Counted from the first letter of the stretch, positions 44,284 through 53,553 are shown. The stretch is 64,000 bases of DNA from Ancylomarina sp963977525 (GCA_963977525.1 CAXBPC010000004.1:142417-206416); one strand, 5' to 3'. The notes: generated from the sequence alone by a model not told the origin. Numbers and translations are program-made.

Positions 44284-44320
44284 TTAGAGAAATAGAAAGA
44301 GTTGACCTTTCTGTTTCTCT
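44284..44320 (-). terminator. possible terminator after the efflux operon
   Basis: AGAGAAACAGAAAG and CTTTCTATTTCTCT form a 14-bp inverted repeat with one mismatch. No long T run follows, so termination is likely but not certain. Confidence 0.45.
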
Positions 44321-44377
44321 AATGCAATAACATGGAAAGAGTATACTTATTGTCTTTTTATTGTTTTATAAATGAGC

Positions 44378-45496
44378 TTAAGCAACCTTTCGGTGCATAC
44401 TGACAGCAAATGTAACTGCAGATATAGCAAAGATGCTTAATATGGCTAGTTCTTTAAGGATATCGAAAAGTCCTGATCCTTTTAGCATGATCATTCTGAT
44501 AATCTTAATAAAATAAGCAATGGGGTTGAGAATATTTAGCTTTTGACCCCATTCTGGCATACTTTCAACCGGCGTAAATAGACCACTCATTAGTAAGAAA
44601 ATCACCATGAAAAACCAAGCAATAAACATAGCTTGTTGTTGCGTATCGGTTTGTGTTGAAATGAGTAAACCAAAGCCCAGAATTGCGATTAGATACACAA
44701 ACGCGACAAGGTAAATTAACCAAACGGAACCTAAGAATGGAATCTTAAATCCAAATGTTGCAACCAAGAGACCAACTCCCAATTCGAAAAATCCGATGAC
44801 TAGAAAGGGGATTAACTTTGCTAGCAAGAATTGTGATTTTTTAATAGGCGTTACATTGATTTGTTCTATGGTTCCAATCTCTTTTTCCCGCACCACATTC
44901 ATGGCTGATAAAAATAAACTTATTACAGTAACCAATAAGACAAGGAGTCCTGGTAGCATGTAAGGTATATACTTCATCTCAGGATTAAACTGATGAGAAT
45001 AGGTTGATCTTACAATATTCTGTTGATTGTCCTGACTTAGTTCTGCAAAATTCGGTTTTATATCTTCATTGTAATCCTGTATAACAGAATTGATATAAGC
45101 ATTGTATAAACCTGCCGAGCTGGCATTTATGGCATTTACTAGGATCTGAATGGATGCGTGAGTTTTTAAATCAACCGATTTTCCGAAATCTTCATTAAAG
45201 ACAAGAATCGCATCGATATTGTCTCTAAATATTTCCTTTTCTGCTTCTTCCTCTGAAAATCCAATCTCTTTGACTGTGAAAAATGGAGATCCATTAAACT
45301 TCGATATCAACTCTCTAGATTGACTGGAAAGATCTTTATCGACAATATACAGATTTGTATTTTTCATATCGTAGGTTGCCGCAAATGACAGAATGCAAAG
45401 CTGTAATATTGGCATTGCAAATATGATTGGTAACATGCTCTTGTTACGGAAAATCTGTAAGAACTCTTTTTGTAATAAATATTTTAATATTCGCAT
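44378..45496 (-). CDS. ABC-2 type permease (second subunit)
   Basis: A 372-residue membrane subunit of an ABC-2 exporter, in the YhhJ/YbhR style: an N-terminal helix with LQIFRNKSMLPIIFAMPILQLCIL, a large periplasmic loop (about 40-180) and five C-terminal helices, with the conserved NVVREKEIGTIEQINVTPIKKSQFLLAKL segment (about 200-228). It is the last gene of the minus-strand operon, 18 bp after the other permease, to which it is related (both have the R..KEIGT/KELGT motif). The two permeases probably form a heterodimer driven by the two ATPases upstream. Confidence 0.9.
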   Translation of the reverse strand: MRILKYLLQKEFLQIFRNKSMLPIIFAMPILQLCILSFAATYDMKNTNLYIVDKDLSSQSRELISKFNGSPFFTVKEIGFSEEEAEKEIFRDNIDAILVFNEDFGKSVDLKTHASIQILVNAINASSAGLYNAYINSVIQDYNEDIKPNFAELSQDNQQNIVRSTYSHQFNPEMKYIPYMLPGLLVLLVTVISLFLSAMNVVREKEIGTIEQINVTPIKKSQFLLAKLIPFLVIGFFELGVGLLVATFGFKIPFLGSVWLIYLVAFVYLIAILGFGLLISTQTDTQQQAMFIAWFFMVIFLLMSGLFTPVESMPEWGQKLNILNPIAYFIKIIRMIMLKGSGLFDILKELAILSIFAISAVTFAVSMHRKVA

Positions 45497-45514
45497 AATT
45501 ATTCCTTTTCGATA

Positions 45515-46621
45515 TTACTCTAACCTTGTTTTAAACTTCTTTAAACTAAGCCCAATGAAACCTATTGTCATGGCAATTAGAATCAAGGTTTCCTTCCATA
45601 CATATTCAAAGCCGACACCTTTTAGCATAATGTTTTTCAAAATCACGATAAACCATTTTGGTGGAATTAAATTACTTATGATTTGTAAGGGTAATGGCAT
45701 GTTTCTAATTGGAAAAATAAATCCAGAAAGTATAATGGTAGGCAGCATTAAGGCAAACATTGAAAGCATCATGGCAACTTGTTGGCTTTTTGCCACAGTA
45801 GATATGAAAATACCGATGGATAAAGCCAGAAAGATAAAAAGAATAGTCTCAGCCATTAACAGGGTAAAGCTGCCCAAAATTGGAACACCAAATATGAAAT
45901 AACCCATACCAATAATGACCAATGCATTGATGAATGATAAAACTAGATAGGGCGTTACCTTACCTAAAATGATTTGCAAGGGATTTAAGGGTGAGACCAG
46001 TAGTACTTCCATAGTGCCCAATTCTTTTTCGCGAGCAATAGAAATTGAAGTCATCATGGCTGAAACTAACATGAGTATGGTTGCCATTATGCCTGGAATG
46101 AACATGAAAACACTTTCCAAATTGGAATTGAAGTACATTCGTGTTTTAGACTGAATTAAAAAGGGTGCTTTTTTACCACTATTAATTTCGACATTGTAAT
46201 TCTGAAGAATTCCCTGCAAATAATTCACTTCTAAATTCGCTATGTTTGGATCTGTAGCATCGGTTAAAATTTGAATATTGGCTCTTGTGTTTTTAATAAG
46301 TTTTTTGCCAAAATCGGATTCAAAAACTAAAATTAATTTCACATCTCCTTTCCTGAAAATTGCATCAGCTTCCTCTACTGACTTGAGATTTTCAGTTAGT
46401 TTAAAGTAACCAGATGAAGTTATTTTATTAATGATTTCTCCTGAATATTCATCCTTAGAGTGATCTAAAACCCCCATTTTAATATCCTTAAGATCCGTTG
46501 AAATCACATAGCCAAAAAGCATAATCTGAACAATTGGCATCCCAAATAGAATAAGCATTGACCTCTTATCTCGAAAGATATGATAGAATTCTTTTTTTAA
46601 AAATCCGATAAATCGATTCAT
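45515..46621 (-). CDS. ABC-2 type permease (first subunit)
   Basis: A 368-residue ABC-2 membrane subunit with the same layout as its neighbour: N-terminal helix (RSMLILFGMPIVQIMLFGYV), periplasmic domain (about 40-175), and five C-terminal helices, with the conserved SIAREKELGTMEVLLVSPL segment (about 198-216). It lies 18 bp from both the ATPase gene upstream and the second permease downstream. The family (YbhS/YhhJ) exports drugs, dyes or lipids together with an HlyD adaptor and TolC. Confidence 0.9.
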   Translation of the reverse strand: MNRFIGFLKKEFYHIFRDKRSMLILFGMPIVQIMLFGYVISTDLKDIKMGVLDHSKDEYSGEIINKITSSGYFKLTENLKSVEEADAIFRKGDVKLILVFESDFGKKLIKNTRANIQILTDATDPNIANLEVNYLQGILQNYNVEINSGKKAPFLIQSKTRMYFNSNLESVFMFIPGIMATILMLVSAMMTSISIAREKELGTMEVLLVSPLNPLQIILGKVTPYLVLSFINALVIIGMGYFIFGVPILGSFTLLMAETILFIFLALSIGIFISTVAKSQQVAMMLSMFALMLPTIILSGFIFPIRNMPLPLQIISNLIPPKWFIVILKNIMLKGVGFEYVWKETLILIAMTIGFIGLSLKKFKTRLE

Positions 46622-46639
46622 TTCGTCTTATTTTAAATC

Positions 46640-47386
46640 TTATTCTATGTTTGTCGCTGTTCTCGCCAAACTCAAAAATACCTGGTCCATATCTTCAGCA
46701 TTAAACTGCTTTTTCAGATTTTCAGGCGTATCTAGAGCCTCAATCTTTCCATCTACCATTATGGATACGCGATCGCAGTATTCTGCCTCGTCCATATAGT
46801 GTGTTGTTACAAAAACTGTAATTCCTGCTCGTGCAGCATCGTAAATTAAATCCCAAAACTGTCTTCGGGTTACGGGATCGACACCACCGGTTGGCTCATC
46901 GAGAAATACAATTTTTGGATCGTGAAAAATGGCAACTGAGAATGCTAACTTTTGTTTCCATCCCAAAGGCAAAGCGCTAATTCTTTTATCTCTTGCATGT
47001 TCCAAATCAAGTTTCTTCAGTAGATCGTCTGCTTTAGAATTGATTTCAGATTTAGACAAACCATAAATTCCGCCATAGAAACGAATGTTCTCAAAGACAG
47101 TTAAGTCCTCATAGAGAGAGAATTTCTGACTCATATAACCGATATTCCTTTTGACTGATTCTCGTTCAGAATAAACATCAAATCCTGCTACACTGATTTC
47201 ACCAGAAGTTGGATAAGATAAGCCACAAAGTATTTTAATAGCCGTTGTTTTGCCTGCACCATTAGCTCCTAAGAAACCAAAGATTTCACCAGCTTCAACT
47301 TCGAATGATAAATCGCTATTTGCGGTAAACTCTCCGAACTTTTTGTACATGTTTTTAACACGGATCACCTTTTGTTTGCTATTCAT
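46640..47386 (-). CDS. ABC transporter ATP-binding protein (second ATPase)
   Basis: A 248-residue nucleotide-binding subunit: Walker A in GANGAGKTTAIK (about 39-50), Q-loop in GYMSQKFSLYEDL, Walker B with VFLDEPTGGVD and the His switch in VFVTTHYMDEAEYCDR. The signature region is ALPLGWKQKLAF in place of the usual LSGGQ, a degenerate form also seen in RbbA/YhiH-like ATPases. The start overlaps the stop of the first ATPase by 8 bp, so translation is coupled. The two ATPases probably pair as a heterodimer corresponding to the fused double ATPase of RbbA. Confidence 0.92.
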   Translation of the reverse strand: MNSKQKVIRVKNMYKKFGEFTANSDLSFEVEAGEIFGFLGANGAGKTTAIKILCGLSYPTSGEISVAGFDVYSERESVKRNIGYMSQKFSLYEDLTVFENIRFYGGIYGLSKSEINSKADDLLKKLDLEHARDKRISALPLGWKQKLAFSVAIFHDPKIVFLDEPTGGVDPVTRRQFWDLIYDAARAGITVFVTTHYMDEAEYCDRVSIMVDGKIEALDTPENLKKQFNAEDMDQVFLSLARTATNIE

Positions 47387-48305
47387 ATTCTACTGATTTT
47401 GAGCTTAATGCCATAAAACAATCTTCGATACTCGGCTTTATTTTTTCGATTACAATGCCTAACCTTCCTTTGTTTTCCAAGTAAGTCTTAAGTTCATTTA
47501 CCGATGATTCATTTTGTATATCGGTGTAGTGTAAACTTTGTCCGAAAAGGAAAACCGAATGGGTAAACTTGAATTCTCTTAGGTCGAGCAATGTCTGATA
47601 ATTGTCCTTACTCTTTACAGCATACAATTCTTTTTCGAATTGCTCTACAATCTCATCGGGCGTATTAACCTGTAAAACCTCACCATCTTGAATTAAGGCA
47701 ACGCGATCACACAAATTAGCTTCGTCCATATATGGAGTTGCAACTACAATTGTGATGCCTCTTTCTTTTAAGCCTTTCAGCATTTGCCAAAACTCCGATC
47801 TTGAAACTGAATCGACACCCGTAGTCGGTTCATCGAGTAATAGGATTTTTGGCTGGTGAATTAAAGCACAACAAAGAGCCAGCTTTTGTTTCATTCCACC
47901 TGATAGTTGCCCTGCCAAACGATCTTTGAAAGGTTCAATCTGTACCCATATGTCTCGAATCATATCCATATTATCCTCGATACGAGTATTGAAAACAGTA
48001 GCAAAGAAGTTTAGGTTTTCAATCACACTTAAATCTTGATAAAGTGAAAATTTACCTGGCATATAACCCAGAAAGCTTCTGATTTTCTTGTATTCCGATA
48101 CGCTGTCTATTTCGCACAGTTTTGCAGAACCTTCATCTGGTAATAATAAGGTTGCTAGTAATCGGAAAAGGGTTGTTTTACCAGCACCATCTGGACCAAT
48201 CAGCCCAAACAGTTCTCCCGACTTAATATCTAAGTTGATATTTTTGAGAGCCTGGACTTCCCCATAACTTTTAGATATATTATCTATGCGTATACTTGCA
48301 TTCAT
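47379..48305 (-). CDS. ABC transporter ATP-binding protein (first ATPase)
   Basis: A 308-residue nucleotide-binding subunit: Walker A GPDGAGKTT (37-45), signature QLSGGMKQKLAL, Walker B ILLLDEPTTGVD and the switch region VVATPYMDEANLCDR, in which the usual switch histidine is replaced by proline (ATPYMDE, against TTHYMDE in the partner). That suggests one weakened ATP site in the heterodimer. About 70 residues beyond the ATPase core (about 235-308) form an extra C-terminal domain. It lies 6 bp after hlyD and overlaps the next ATPase gene by 8 bp. Confidence 0.92.
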   Translation of the reverse strand: MNASIRIDNISKSYGEVQALKNINLDIKSGELFGLIGPDGAGKTTLFRLLATLLLPDEGSAKLCEIDSVSEYKKIRSFLGYMPGKFSLYQDLSVIENLNFFATVFNTRIEDNMDMIRDIWVQIEPFKDRLAGQLSGGMKQKLALCCALIHQPKILLLDEPTTGVDSVSRSEFWQMLKGLKERGITIVVATPYMDEANLCDRVALIQDGEVLQVNTPDEIVEQFEKELYAVKSKDNYQTLLDLREFKFTHSVFLFGQSLHYTDIQNESSVNELKTYLENKGRLGIVIEKIKPSIEDCFMALSSKSVEYE

Positions 48306-48311
48306 AGCTTT

Positions 48312-49199
48312 CTAGAATCTGATTTCACCTGGCATCCCAATTTTCAGACGACCATCGTTAGCAACTTTTACTTTAACCGCATACACCAATTTCACTCTTT
48401 CCTTTTTGGTTTGAATAATTTTAGGCGTAAACTCTGATTGAGAAGAAACCCAAATTACTTTTCCTTTAAGAGTGTGATTTTCTACTTCATTCTTATCGAT
48501 CAAGACATCCACTGTCTGACCAATTTTAATAGATGAGATTTGATCGCCACTGATGTAAACTCTTAAATCGAGTGTTCTTAAATCAGCCAATTTGAATAGG
48601 GGAGTACCAGTGTTCACCATCTCGTATGGTTCTCGATATTTCTCTAGAACAGTAGCGGCTTGTGGAACGATGATTTTGCTTTTCTGAATAAGGTCATTTA
48701 AAGCATCAATTTTTCTATTTATATTTTCCAATTCAGCAAACACCTTTGCATTCTCAGTTTTAACCGACTGAATTTGTTTATTAGCAACTTGTATGCCTCC
48801 ATTAACATCATCAACCTGTTTGCTAGTAGCTGCGCCATCTGCAAACATCTGATCGATTCTTTCTTTATCCTTATTAAGGATAGAAATTTGCTCCTGATAA
48901 ACTGCGATGCGTGATAGAATGTTTTTAATACCTGATGCTACAGAGCTTTTTTGTGCTTTAAGCTGTTCTCTTTGCAAAAACAATTGAGTCGTATCTATTA
49001 TTCCTACCTGCTTGGCATGTGTAAACACATCACCTTCTTCTATTTTAAGATCTAGAATTTTTCCTGAATTCTCAGCCGAGATCATATATTCGGTTACTTC
49101 AAAATTACCGTAAGCATCCGATTCATTAGCATCCTGCTTACATGCACTTGCAAGGAATACTAAAGCTAAACTGATTCCTATTATTGTCGTTTTTTTCAT
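48312..49199 (-). CDS. HlyD/MFP-type periplasmic adaptor lipoprotein
   Basis: A 295-residue adaptor of a tripartite efflux pump, anchored by a lipobox (LVFLASAC, Cys20). It has the biotinyl-lipoyl-like halves (SAENSGKILDLKIEEGDVFTH about 41-61 and IIVPQAATVLEKYREPYEMVNTGTPLF about 175), a coiled-coil hairpin between them (about 75-170), and the beta-barrel part with LRVYISGDQISSIKIGQTVDV. It links the ABC-2 permeases of the inner membrane to the TolC-like channel. It lies 21 bp after the tolC-like gene and 6 bp before the first ATPase gene. Confidence 0.92.
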   Translation of the reverse strand: MKKTTIIGISLALVFLASACKQDANESDAYGNFEVTEYMISAENSGKILDLKIEEGDVFTHAKQVGIIDTTQLFLQREQLKAQKSSVASGIKNILSRIAVYQEQISILNKDKERIDQMFADGAATSKQVDDVNGGIQVANKQIQSVKTENAKVFAELENINRKIDALNDLIQKSKIIVPQAATVLEKYREPYEMVNTGTPLFKLADLRTLDLRVYISGDQISSIKIGQTVDVLIDKNEVENHTLKGKVIWVSSQSEFTPKIIQTKKERVKLVYAVKVKVANDGRLKIGMPGEIRF

Positions 49200-49220
49200 T
49201 TTTCTAATATTTAGTACTTT

Positions 49221-50507
49221 CTATATACCTTGAATTCTTTTGTACTCAGCAAGCGATTGCTGTAACTGTATGCTGTGATATTCTTTATTTAATTTGGCTT
49301 GAATTTCCTTGTTCAAATCTTCCAGATAATCACTCGATGTAATTACGCCGTTGTCCAGTTGAGATGCTGAGCTTTTGCTGATTTCCTCATGCAAGCCTAT
49401 TATGGCAGAATCTTGATCCAATAGGATTTCAAATTTATTAATCTCGTTGGATTCTTTTCCGAGTTCGATAAGCTGATTCTGCGTGAAACTTAACTCCTTA
49501 CTTGTAACCAAGTCTTTCTGAATAGTTATGGCTTTTTGCTTTCGGTAGTTCGATTTCCAATCGAATATATTCCAGGATATTTTAGCACCTAGCATATAGT
49601 AAGTATCAAACTTATCTTTCAACTGATTGTAGCTAGGGTTACCGTAGCCTACTTGACCAAAACCAGTGATAATAGGAGATCTGTCTTTTTTCAATAGCTC
49701 GTTTTGTGAATCAAGTAAGGATTGCTGACTGGCATACCATTTATACTCAGGTCTGTTTTTGGAATCTACCTTAATTTGAGGTGTTAAATTCTCATTTATA
49801 GAATATTCTTTAAGCTTAGTTTTAATATCGACTTGACGTCCAATTAATTGTGAAATCACATTGAATGAGCTCATTTCGTAAGCATTCAATTCTATAAACT
49901 GTTGTTGGATTAAAAGCAGCTCCGATTCCAATATCTTTAAATTGGCAGGCAAAATTAGCCCATTATTAACAGAGGACTTAACTTGTTTGATGCGTTTCGA
50001 AATGGTTTTTTGCTTATCTAAAAGGACTTCTTTGTTCTTTCTCACCAATTGAATACTAAAATAGGCTGTATTAACTCTTTCGCGAAGTTGATACATTTGA
50101 ATCTCAAGGTTTTGAATCTCAACATTAGAAGACTTCTTTTCAACATCAATTCTATGCTTTGTTTTTCCACCATCATAAATCAATTGCTCTACGTCAAGAT
50201 TAAGAGCATATCGGTCTTTAGAAGCTTTGGGTGTTTCTAGTCCTTGAAATGAAAACCCAGTGACATCCGATTGGTAGCTAACTTGACCATTGGCATACAG
50301 GCGTGGTAAATTAGCGACTTTTAAATTCTCAATATTTAATCGTGAGGATTGATTTAATAGTGTCTTCCCCTTCATTAAAGGAAAGTTTTTCTGCACTTCT
50401 ATTTGGCATTCTTCCAAACTTAGGACTATATCCTGAGCCCATCCTATTTGAATCTTAAAAAAGATTATCAGTAAAAAAATGTATTTACTATTTCTTATAA
50501 TTGTCAT
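49221..50507 (-). CDS. TolC-family outer membrane efflux protein
   Basis: A 428-residue exported protein: signal peptide (about 1-24), then two repeats of the outer-membrane efflux protein fold with long helices (for example ENLKVANLPRLYANGQVSYQ near 52 and TSSDYLEDLNKEIQAKLNKEYHS near 390). It forms the trimeric channel of the pump encoded downstream. It is the second gene of the operon, 9 bp after tetR. The typical final segment of the family, the AEYKRIQGI end, is present. Confidence 0.9.
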   Translation of the reverse strand: MTIIRNSKYIFLLIIFFKIQIGWAQDIVLSLEECQIEVQKNFPLMKGKTLLNQSSRLNIENLKVANLPRLYANGQVSYQSDVTGFSFQGLETPKASKDRYALNLDVEQLIYDGGKTKHRIDVEKKSSNVEIQNLEIQMYQLRERVNTAYFSIQLVRKNKEVLLDKQKTISKRIKQVKSSVNNGLILPANLKILESELLLIQQQFIELNAYEMSSFNVISQLIGRQVDIKTKLKEYSINENLTPQIKVDSKNRPEYKWYASQQSLLDSQNELLKKDRSPIITGFGQVGYGNPSYNQLKDKFDTYYMLGAKISWNIFDWKSNYRKQKAITIQKDLVTSKELSFTQNQLIELGKESNEINKFEILLDQDSAIIGLHEEISKSSASQLDNGVITSSDYLEDLNKEIQAKLNKEYHSIQLQQSLAEYKRIQGI

Positions 50508-50516
50508 ATCTGAAGA

Positions 50517-51134
50517 TTATATTTTTATGGATTGAATTACGAAATCAGCAACGCGATCTGCTCTAGCCTTTAGAACGTCATTTATATCAGAATCTTTATA
50601 TAGGAGTTCTTGTGTAATCGGTCGGCTCGCAAATGGAAAAATTGATAGGCTGATAATATTCAAAATTAATTCTCTTGGATCTATAGGCCTTATTTTACCT
50701 ATCTTTACTGCTTCCTGAATTTGCCCCAAAGTTTTTTTCTTGCCCTCGACGACACCTTCTATTTGAATAAGGTTTAAAATTCGACTAGGGTCAGTATTTA
50801 CTTCATTCATTACGAAGTTAGGGATGAAAGGATATTCAAGTAACATACTGTGATAGAGATGGCAGATATTACGAATTTTCTGAAATAGCTCTGAATCATC
50901 TGCAAGGAATGAAGCAAGAGGACGAATAATTTTTTTGAAAGCTTCTTCAAAAACCTGTTCGAATAATTTTTCCTTGTTTTTATAGTAATAATGCAATAAG
51001 GCCTTATTTATTCCTGCATTATCTGCAATTTCTTGCATTCTAGCACCAGCTAATCCTTTTTGTGCAAAAATTGTTCTTGCAGCAGCAAGGATATTTTCTT
51101 GAGTTTCAACTAATTTCTTCTCCATAATTTCCAT
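50517..51134 (-). CDS. TetR/AcrR-family repressor of the efflux operon
   Basis: A 205-residue regulator with an N-terminal TetR HTH (about 10-57: ILAAARTIFAQKGLAGARMQEIADNAGINKALLHYYYKNKEKLFEQVF pattern, here cited only by its parts TIFAQKGLAGARMQEIA and ALLHYYYKNKEKLF) and a ligand-binding helical domain. It is the first gene of the operon; tolC follows after 9 bp. ATG codons at 51134 and 51125 (MEKKL) are both possible starts. Four palindromes TTAACC-N4-GGTTAA lie just upstream, one of them 3 bp before the first ATG and two over the start point of transcription, so self-repression is very likely. Confidence 0.93.
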   Translation of the reverse strand: MEIMEKKLVETQENILAAARTIFAQKGLAGARMQEIADNAGINKALLHYYYKNKEKLFEQVFEEAFKKIIRPLASFLADDSELFQKIRNICHLYHSMLLEYPFIPNFVMNEVNTDPSRILNLIQIEGVVEGKKKTLGQIQEAVKIGKIRPIDPRELILNIISLSIFPFASRPITQELLYKDSDINDVLKARADRVADFVIQSIKI

Positions 51135-51136
51135 TT

Positions 51137-51152
51137 TTAACCAAGTGGTTAA
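51137..51152. promoter_or_regulatory. TetR operator copy 1
   Basis: TTAACCAAGTGGTTAA, a perfect 6+4+6 palindrome directly before the tetR start codon. Confidence 0.8.
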
Positions 51153-51167
51153 ATTGCATTCAAAAAA

Positions 51168-51196
51168 TTAACCATACGGTTTAACCGTTTGGTTAA
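51168..51196. promoter_or_regulatory. TetR operator copies 2 and 3, overlapping
   Basis: Two sites, 51168-51183 (TTAACC-ATAC-GGTTTA) and 51181-51196 (TTAACC-GTTT-GGTTAA), overlap by 3 bp. They sit where the promoter at 51199-51229 would start transcription. Confidence 0.8.
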
Positions 51197-51198
51197 TG

Positions 51199-51229
51199 CA
51201 AATGTAGAGCTTTATTTTTTAGTTGCAAA
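51199..51229 (-). promoter_or_regulatory. promoter of the tetR-efflux operon
   Basis: On the minus strand TTTG (51229-51226), exactly 19 bp, then TACATTTG (51206-51199): a full match to the Bacteroidota consensus. The operators lie directly downstream. Confidence 0.75.
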
Positions 51230-51245
51230 TTATAATTGATTTTAT

Positions 51246-51261
51246 TTAACCAGATGGTTAA
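51246..51261. promoter_or_regulatory. TetR operator copy 4 (upstream)
   Basis: TTAACCAGATGGTTAA, a perfect 6+4+6 palindrome 17 bp upstream of the -33 element. Confidence 0.75.
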
Positions 51262-51341
51262 AATCTGTTGCAATACCAGATTAGAGGACATAAAAAAGGA
51301 TTACCTTAGTTGGCAAGCCTTCTGAAAGAATTTCTCTTTTA

Positions 51342-52322
51342 TTAATTACCGAAGTAAATTCCGATATAAGAATCGCCATTCGATTTGATATAGCCTCTGT
51401 ACATGCCTGCAGTATTGAATTCCATAGAAACATTCCCTGCTTTATCGACTGCAATAACACCGCCTGTTCCTTTTAAATCTGTCAATTTTTTTATTTCAGA
51501 TTCACAGGCTTCAGTCACTGTCTTGTTAAGATATTCCATTTGCGCAGAAATATCTCGTGCGAATGCCAAGCGGATATAATACTCACCATGCCCAGTGCAA
51601 GAGACGGCACAAGTCTTATTATTGGCATAAGTTCCGGCACCAATAACAGGTGAGTCTCCAATTCGACCATATTTTTTGTTTGTCATGCCACCAGTTGAAG
51701 TTCCAGCAGCTAAGTTGCCGTAGCTATCTAATACAACACAACCTACTGTTCCATGTTTATCATTCTGTGTTGGTTTACGCTTTTTATCTTGCAGTTTTTT
51801 CAAAGATTCCCATCTTTTTTGAGTGTAGAAATAGGATGGGTCGACAATTTCAAGACCTTGTTCTTTAGCGAAAGTCGATGCACCTATGCCTGAAAGCATC
51901 ACGTGATCTGATTTCTCCATCACTATTCGAGCAGCACTAATCGGATTGCGAATGTCGCGAACGCCAGCTATAGCTCCTGCATTTAGGTCAGATCCATTCA
52001 TGATTGAAGCATCAAGTTCATTGTGGCCATCATGAGTGAAAACAGCACCTTTCCCAGCATTGAATAGGGGAGAATTTTCCATGATATGAATAACCTGTTC
52101 TACTGCATCCAAACAAATACCACCATTTCTTAAGATTGAATCTCCTACTTGTAAGGCTTCATTTAGTTTAGCACGATAAGCAGCTTCTTTTTCAGAACTC
52201 ATATTCTTTTTTAGAATCGTGCCAGCTCCGCCGTGAATAACGATAGTATAATTATCAGTTGTTTGAGCTTGTGAGCTGAAAATGGCAAAGAATAGTGCCA
52301 GAATTAGAGGTAGTTGTTTCAT
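51342..52322 (-). CDS. isoaspartyl peptidase/L-asparaginase (Ntn type, exported)
   Basis: A 326-residue N-terminal nucleophile hydrolase that removes isoaspartyl residues and hydrolyses asparagine. A signal peptide (about 1-20) is followed by the conserved start TIVIHGGAGTI and the INAGKGAVFTHDGHNELDASIM pattern (about 88-108, here FNAGKG). Autocleavage occurs before Thr192 in KHGTVGCVVLDSYGNLAAGT, and the STGGM segment follows. The IsoD/plant-type family is 300-340 residues, as here. A single gene 35 bp downstream of the carbonic anhydrase gene on the same strand, perhaps in one transcript. Export suggests a role in peptide scavenging. Confidence 0.93.
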   Translation of the reverse strand: MKQLPLILALFFAIFSSQAQTTDNYTIVIHGGAGTILKKNMSSEKEAAYRAKLNEALQVGDSILRNGGICLDAVEQVIHIMENSPLFNAGKGAVFTHDGHNELDASIMNGSDLNAGAIAGVRDIRNPISAARIVMEKSDHVMLSGIGASTFAKEQGLEIVDPSYFYTQKRWESLKKLQDKKRKPTQNDKHGTVGCVVLDSYGNLAAGTSTGGMTNKKYGRIGDSPVIGAGTYANNKTCAVSCTGHGEYYIRLAFARDISAQMEYLNKTVTEACESEIKKLTDLKGTGGVIAVDKAGNVSMEFNTAGMYRGYIKSNGDSYIGIYFGN

Positions 52323-52357
52323 AGGAGGTAAAGGTTTCTTTAGTTTTAGATACTGAG

Positions 52358-52984
52358 TTAAACTAATCGGTAAATCTCCATTATGTCTTTTAGTATCTTA
52401 TTAAAATCGATTTTCATATCGATAATATACCCAGTATGTATGTCGAAAACCCAACCATGAACCGTAATATGCCTATTGCGTAGTGCTTTTTGAACTTCAG
52501 CTGTCTTAATTAGATTAACACATTGTTCTTGAACGTTAAGTTCTACAAGTCGGTTATACTTTTGCTCTTCGTCTTTAATCGAATTGAGCTCATCTTTATG
52601 CAATCTGTAAACGTCGCGAATATTTCTTAGCCATGGATTCAGAATTCCCATATCCTCAGCTTGCATGGCTGCTTTTACACCACCGCAATTGTAATGACCG
52701 CAAATAATCACATGCTTTACTTTTAATTGACTAACAGCGTAATTAATAACCGACATAGCACTTAAATCGGTATTGGAAACCATATTGGCAATATTACGAT
52801 GTACAAACATATCGCCAGGTTCTATACCCATTAAATCGCCTGTAGTTACTCGACTATCAGAACAACCAATGAATAAAATTTCGGGACTCTGATCTTCTGC
52901 AAGAGTCTTAAAATAATCAGGATTATTATTGAGTTTGTTGGCTATCCACTTTTTGTTGTTGTAAAAAATGCTTTCAATATCCAC
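52358..52984 (-). CDS. beta-carbonic anhydrase
   Basis: A zinc enzyme interconverting carbon dioxide and bicarbonate in the cytoplasm. The 208-residue protein has the zinc ligands Cys41 (IGCSDSR, with the Asp43/Arg45 dyad), His97 and Cys100 (ICGHYNCGGV). Length and the LNVQEQCVNLIKT block are those of E. coli Can. It lies 35 bp upstream of the asparaginase gene on the same strand. Confidence 0.95.
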   Translation of the reverse strand: MDIESIFYNNKKWIANKLNNNPDYFKTLAEDQSPEILFIGCSDSRVTTGDLMGIEPGDMFVHRNIANMVSNTDLSAMSVINYAVSQLKVKHVIICGHYNCGGVKAAMQAEDMGILNPWLRNIRDVYRLHKDELNSIKDEEQKYNRLVELNVQEQCVNLIKTAEVQKALRNRHITVHGWVFDIHTGYIIDMKIDFNKILKDIMEIYRLV

Positions 52985-53113
52985 TTTAGTGTGTTTTGGT
53001 TAATAAATGAATTCATGAGTGTGCGTTAGTTTGATTCCAATACTAAATGAGGAACAAACGAGTGGTTTGCACACTAACGAGACTAAATATAGTAAAGATC
53101 TTTTTTGTAAGTC

Positions 53114-53332
53114 TTAATATTCATCATCAAGAACGTTTTTTACACGCCCAACTTCTCCAGTTTCCAATTGAACTTTAATGCCATGCGGGTGTTTGGGCGA
53201 TTTTGTTAAGATGCGCTTAACAACACCTTCGGTTAAATCGCCACTTCGTTGATCTTGCTTCTGAACAATTTCAACTTCTAATCCTACTTTTATATCTTTT
53301 CTATTTCTGCCATCAGGCTGAGTATTTTCCAT
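53114..53332 (-). CDS. ywbE: YwbE family protein
   Basis: A 72-residue protein of the YwbE (DUF2196) family, recognised from the core GRNRKDIKVGLEVEIVQKQD followed by TEGVVKRILT and PHGIKVQL. The fold is a small SH3-like barrel; the function is unknown. I use the ATG at 53330-53332 (MENTQPDGRNRK); an upstream in-frame ATG at 53404 would add 24 residues with no family likeness. A single-gene unit. Confidence 0.88.
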   Translation of the reverse strand: MENTQPDGRNRKDIKVGLEVEIVQKQDQRSGDLTEGVVKRILTKSPKHPHGIKVQLETGEVGRVKNVLDDEY

Positions 53333-53553
53333 AATTATATACTTGCTAATTTTAAAATCAAAGCTTGTTTCTACTTTCTTTGACAAGATAGGGCTTCTGC
53401 CCATTTCTTCAAACGTATTTTAGTATTAAGAAGTTTCGATATGTTGTTCTAGTTTTAGGGACAAAACCTTTAGTAATACTGGTGAAATCAATATAAAATG
53501 AAATAAAAATGATAGAAAATGTAAAAGAAGCTTCGATATTTTTTTAAATGGAT

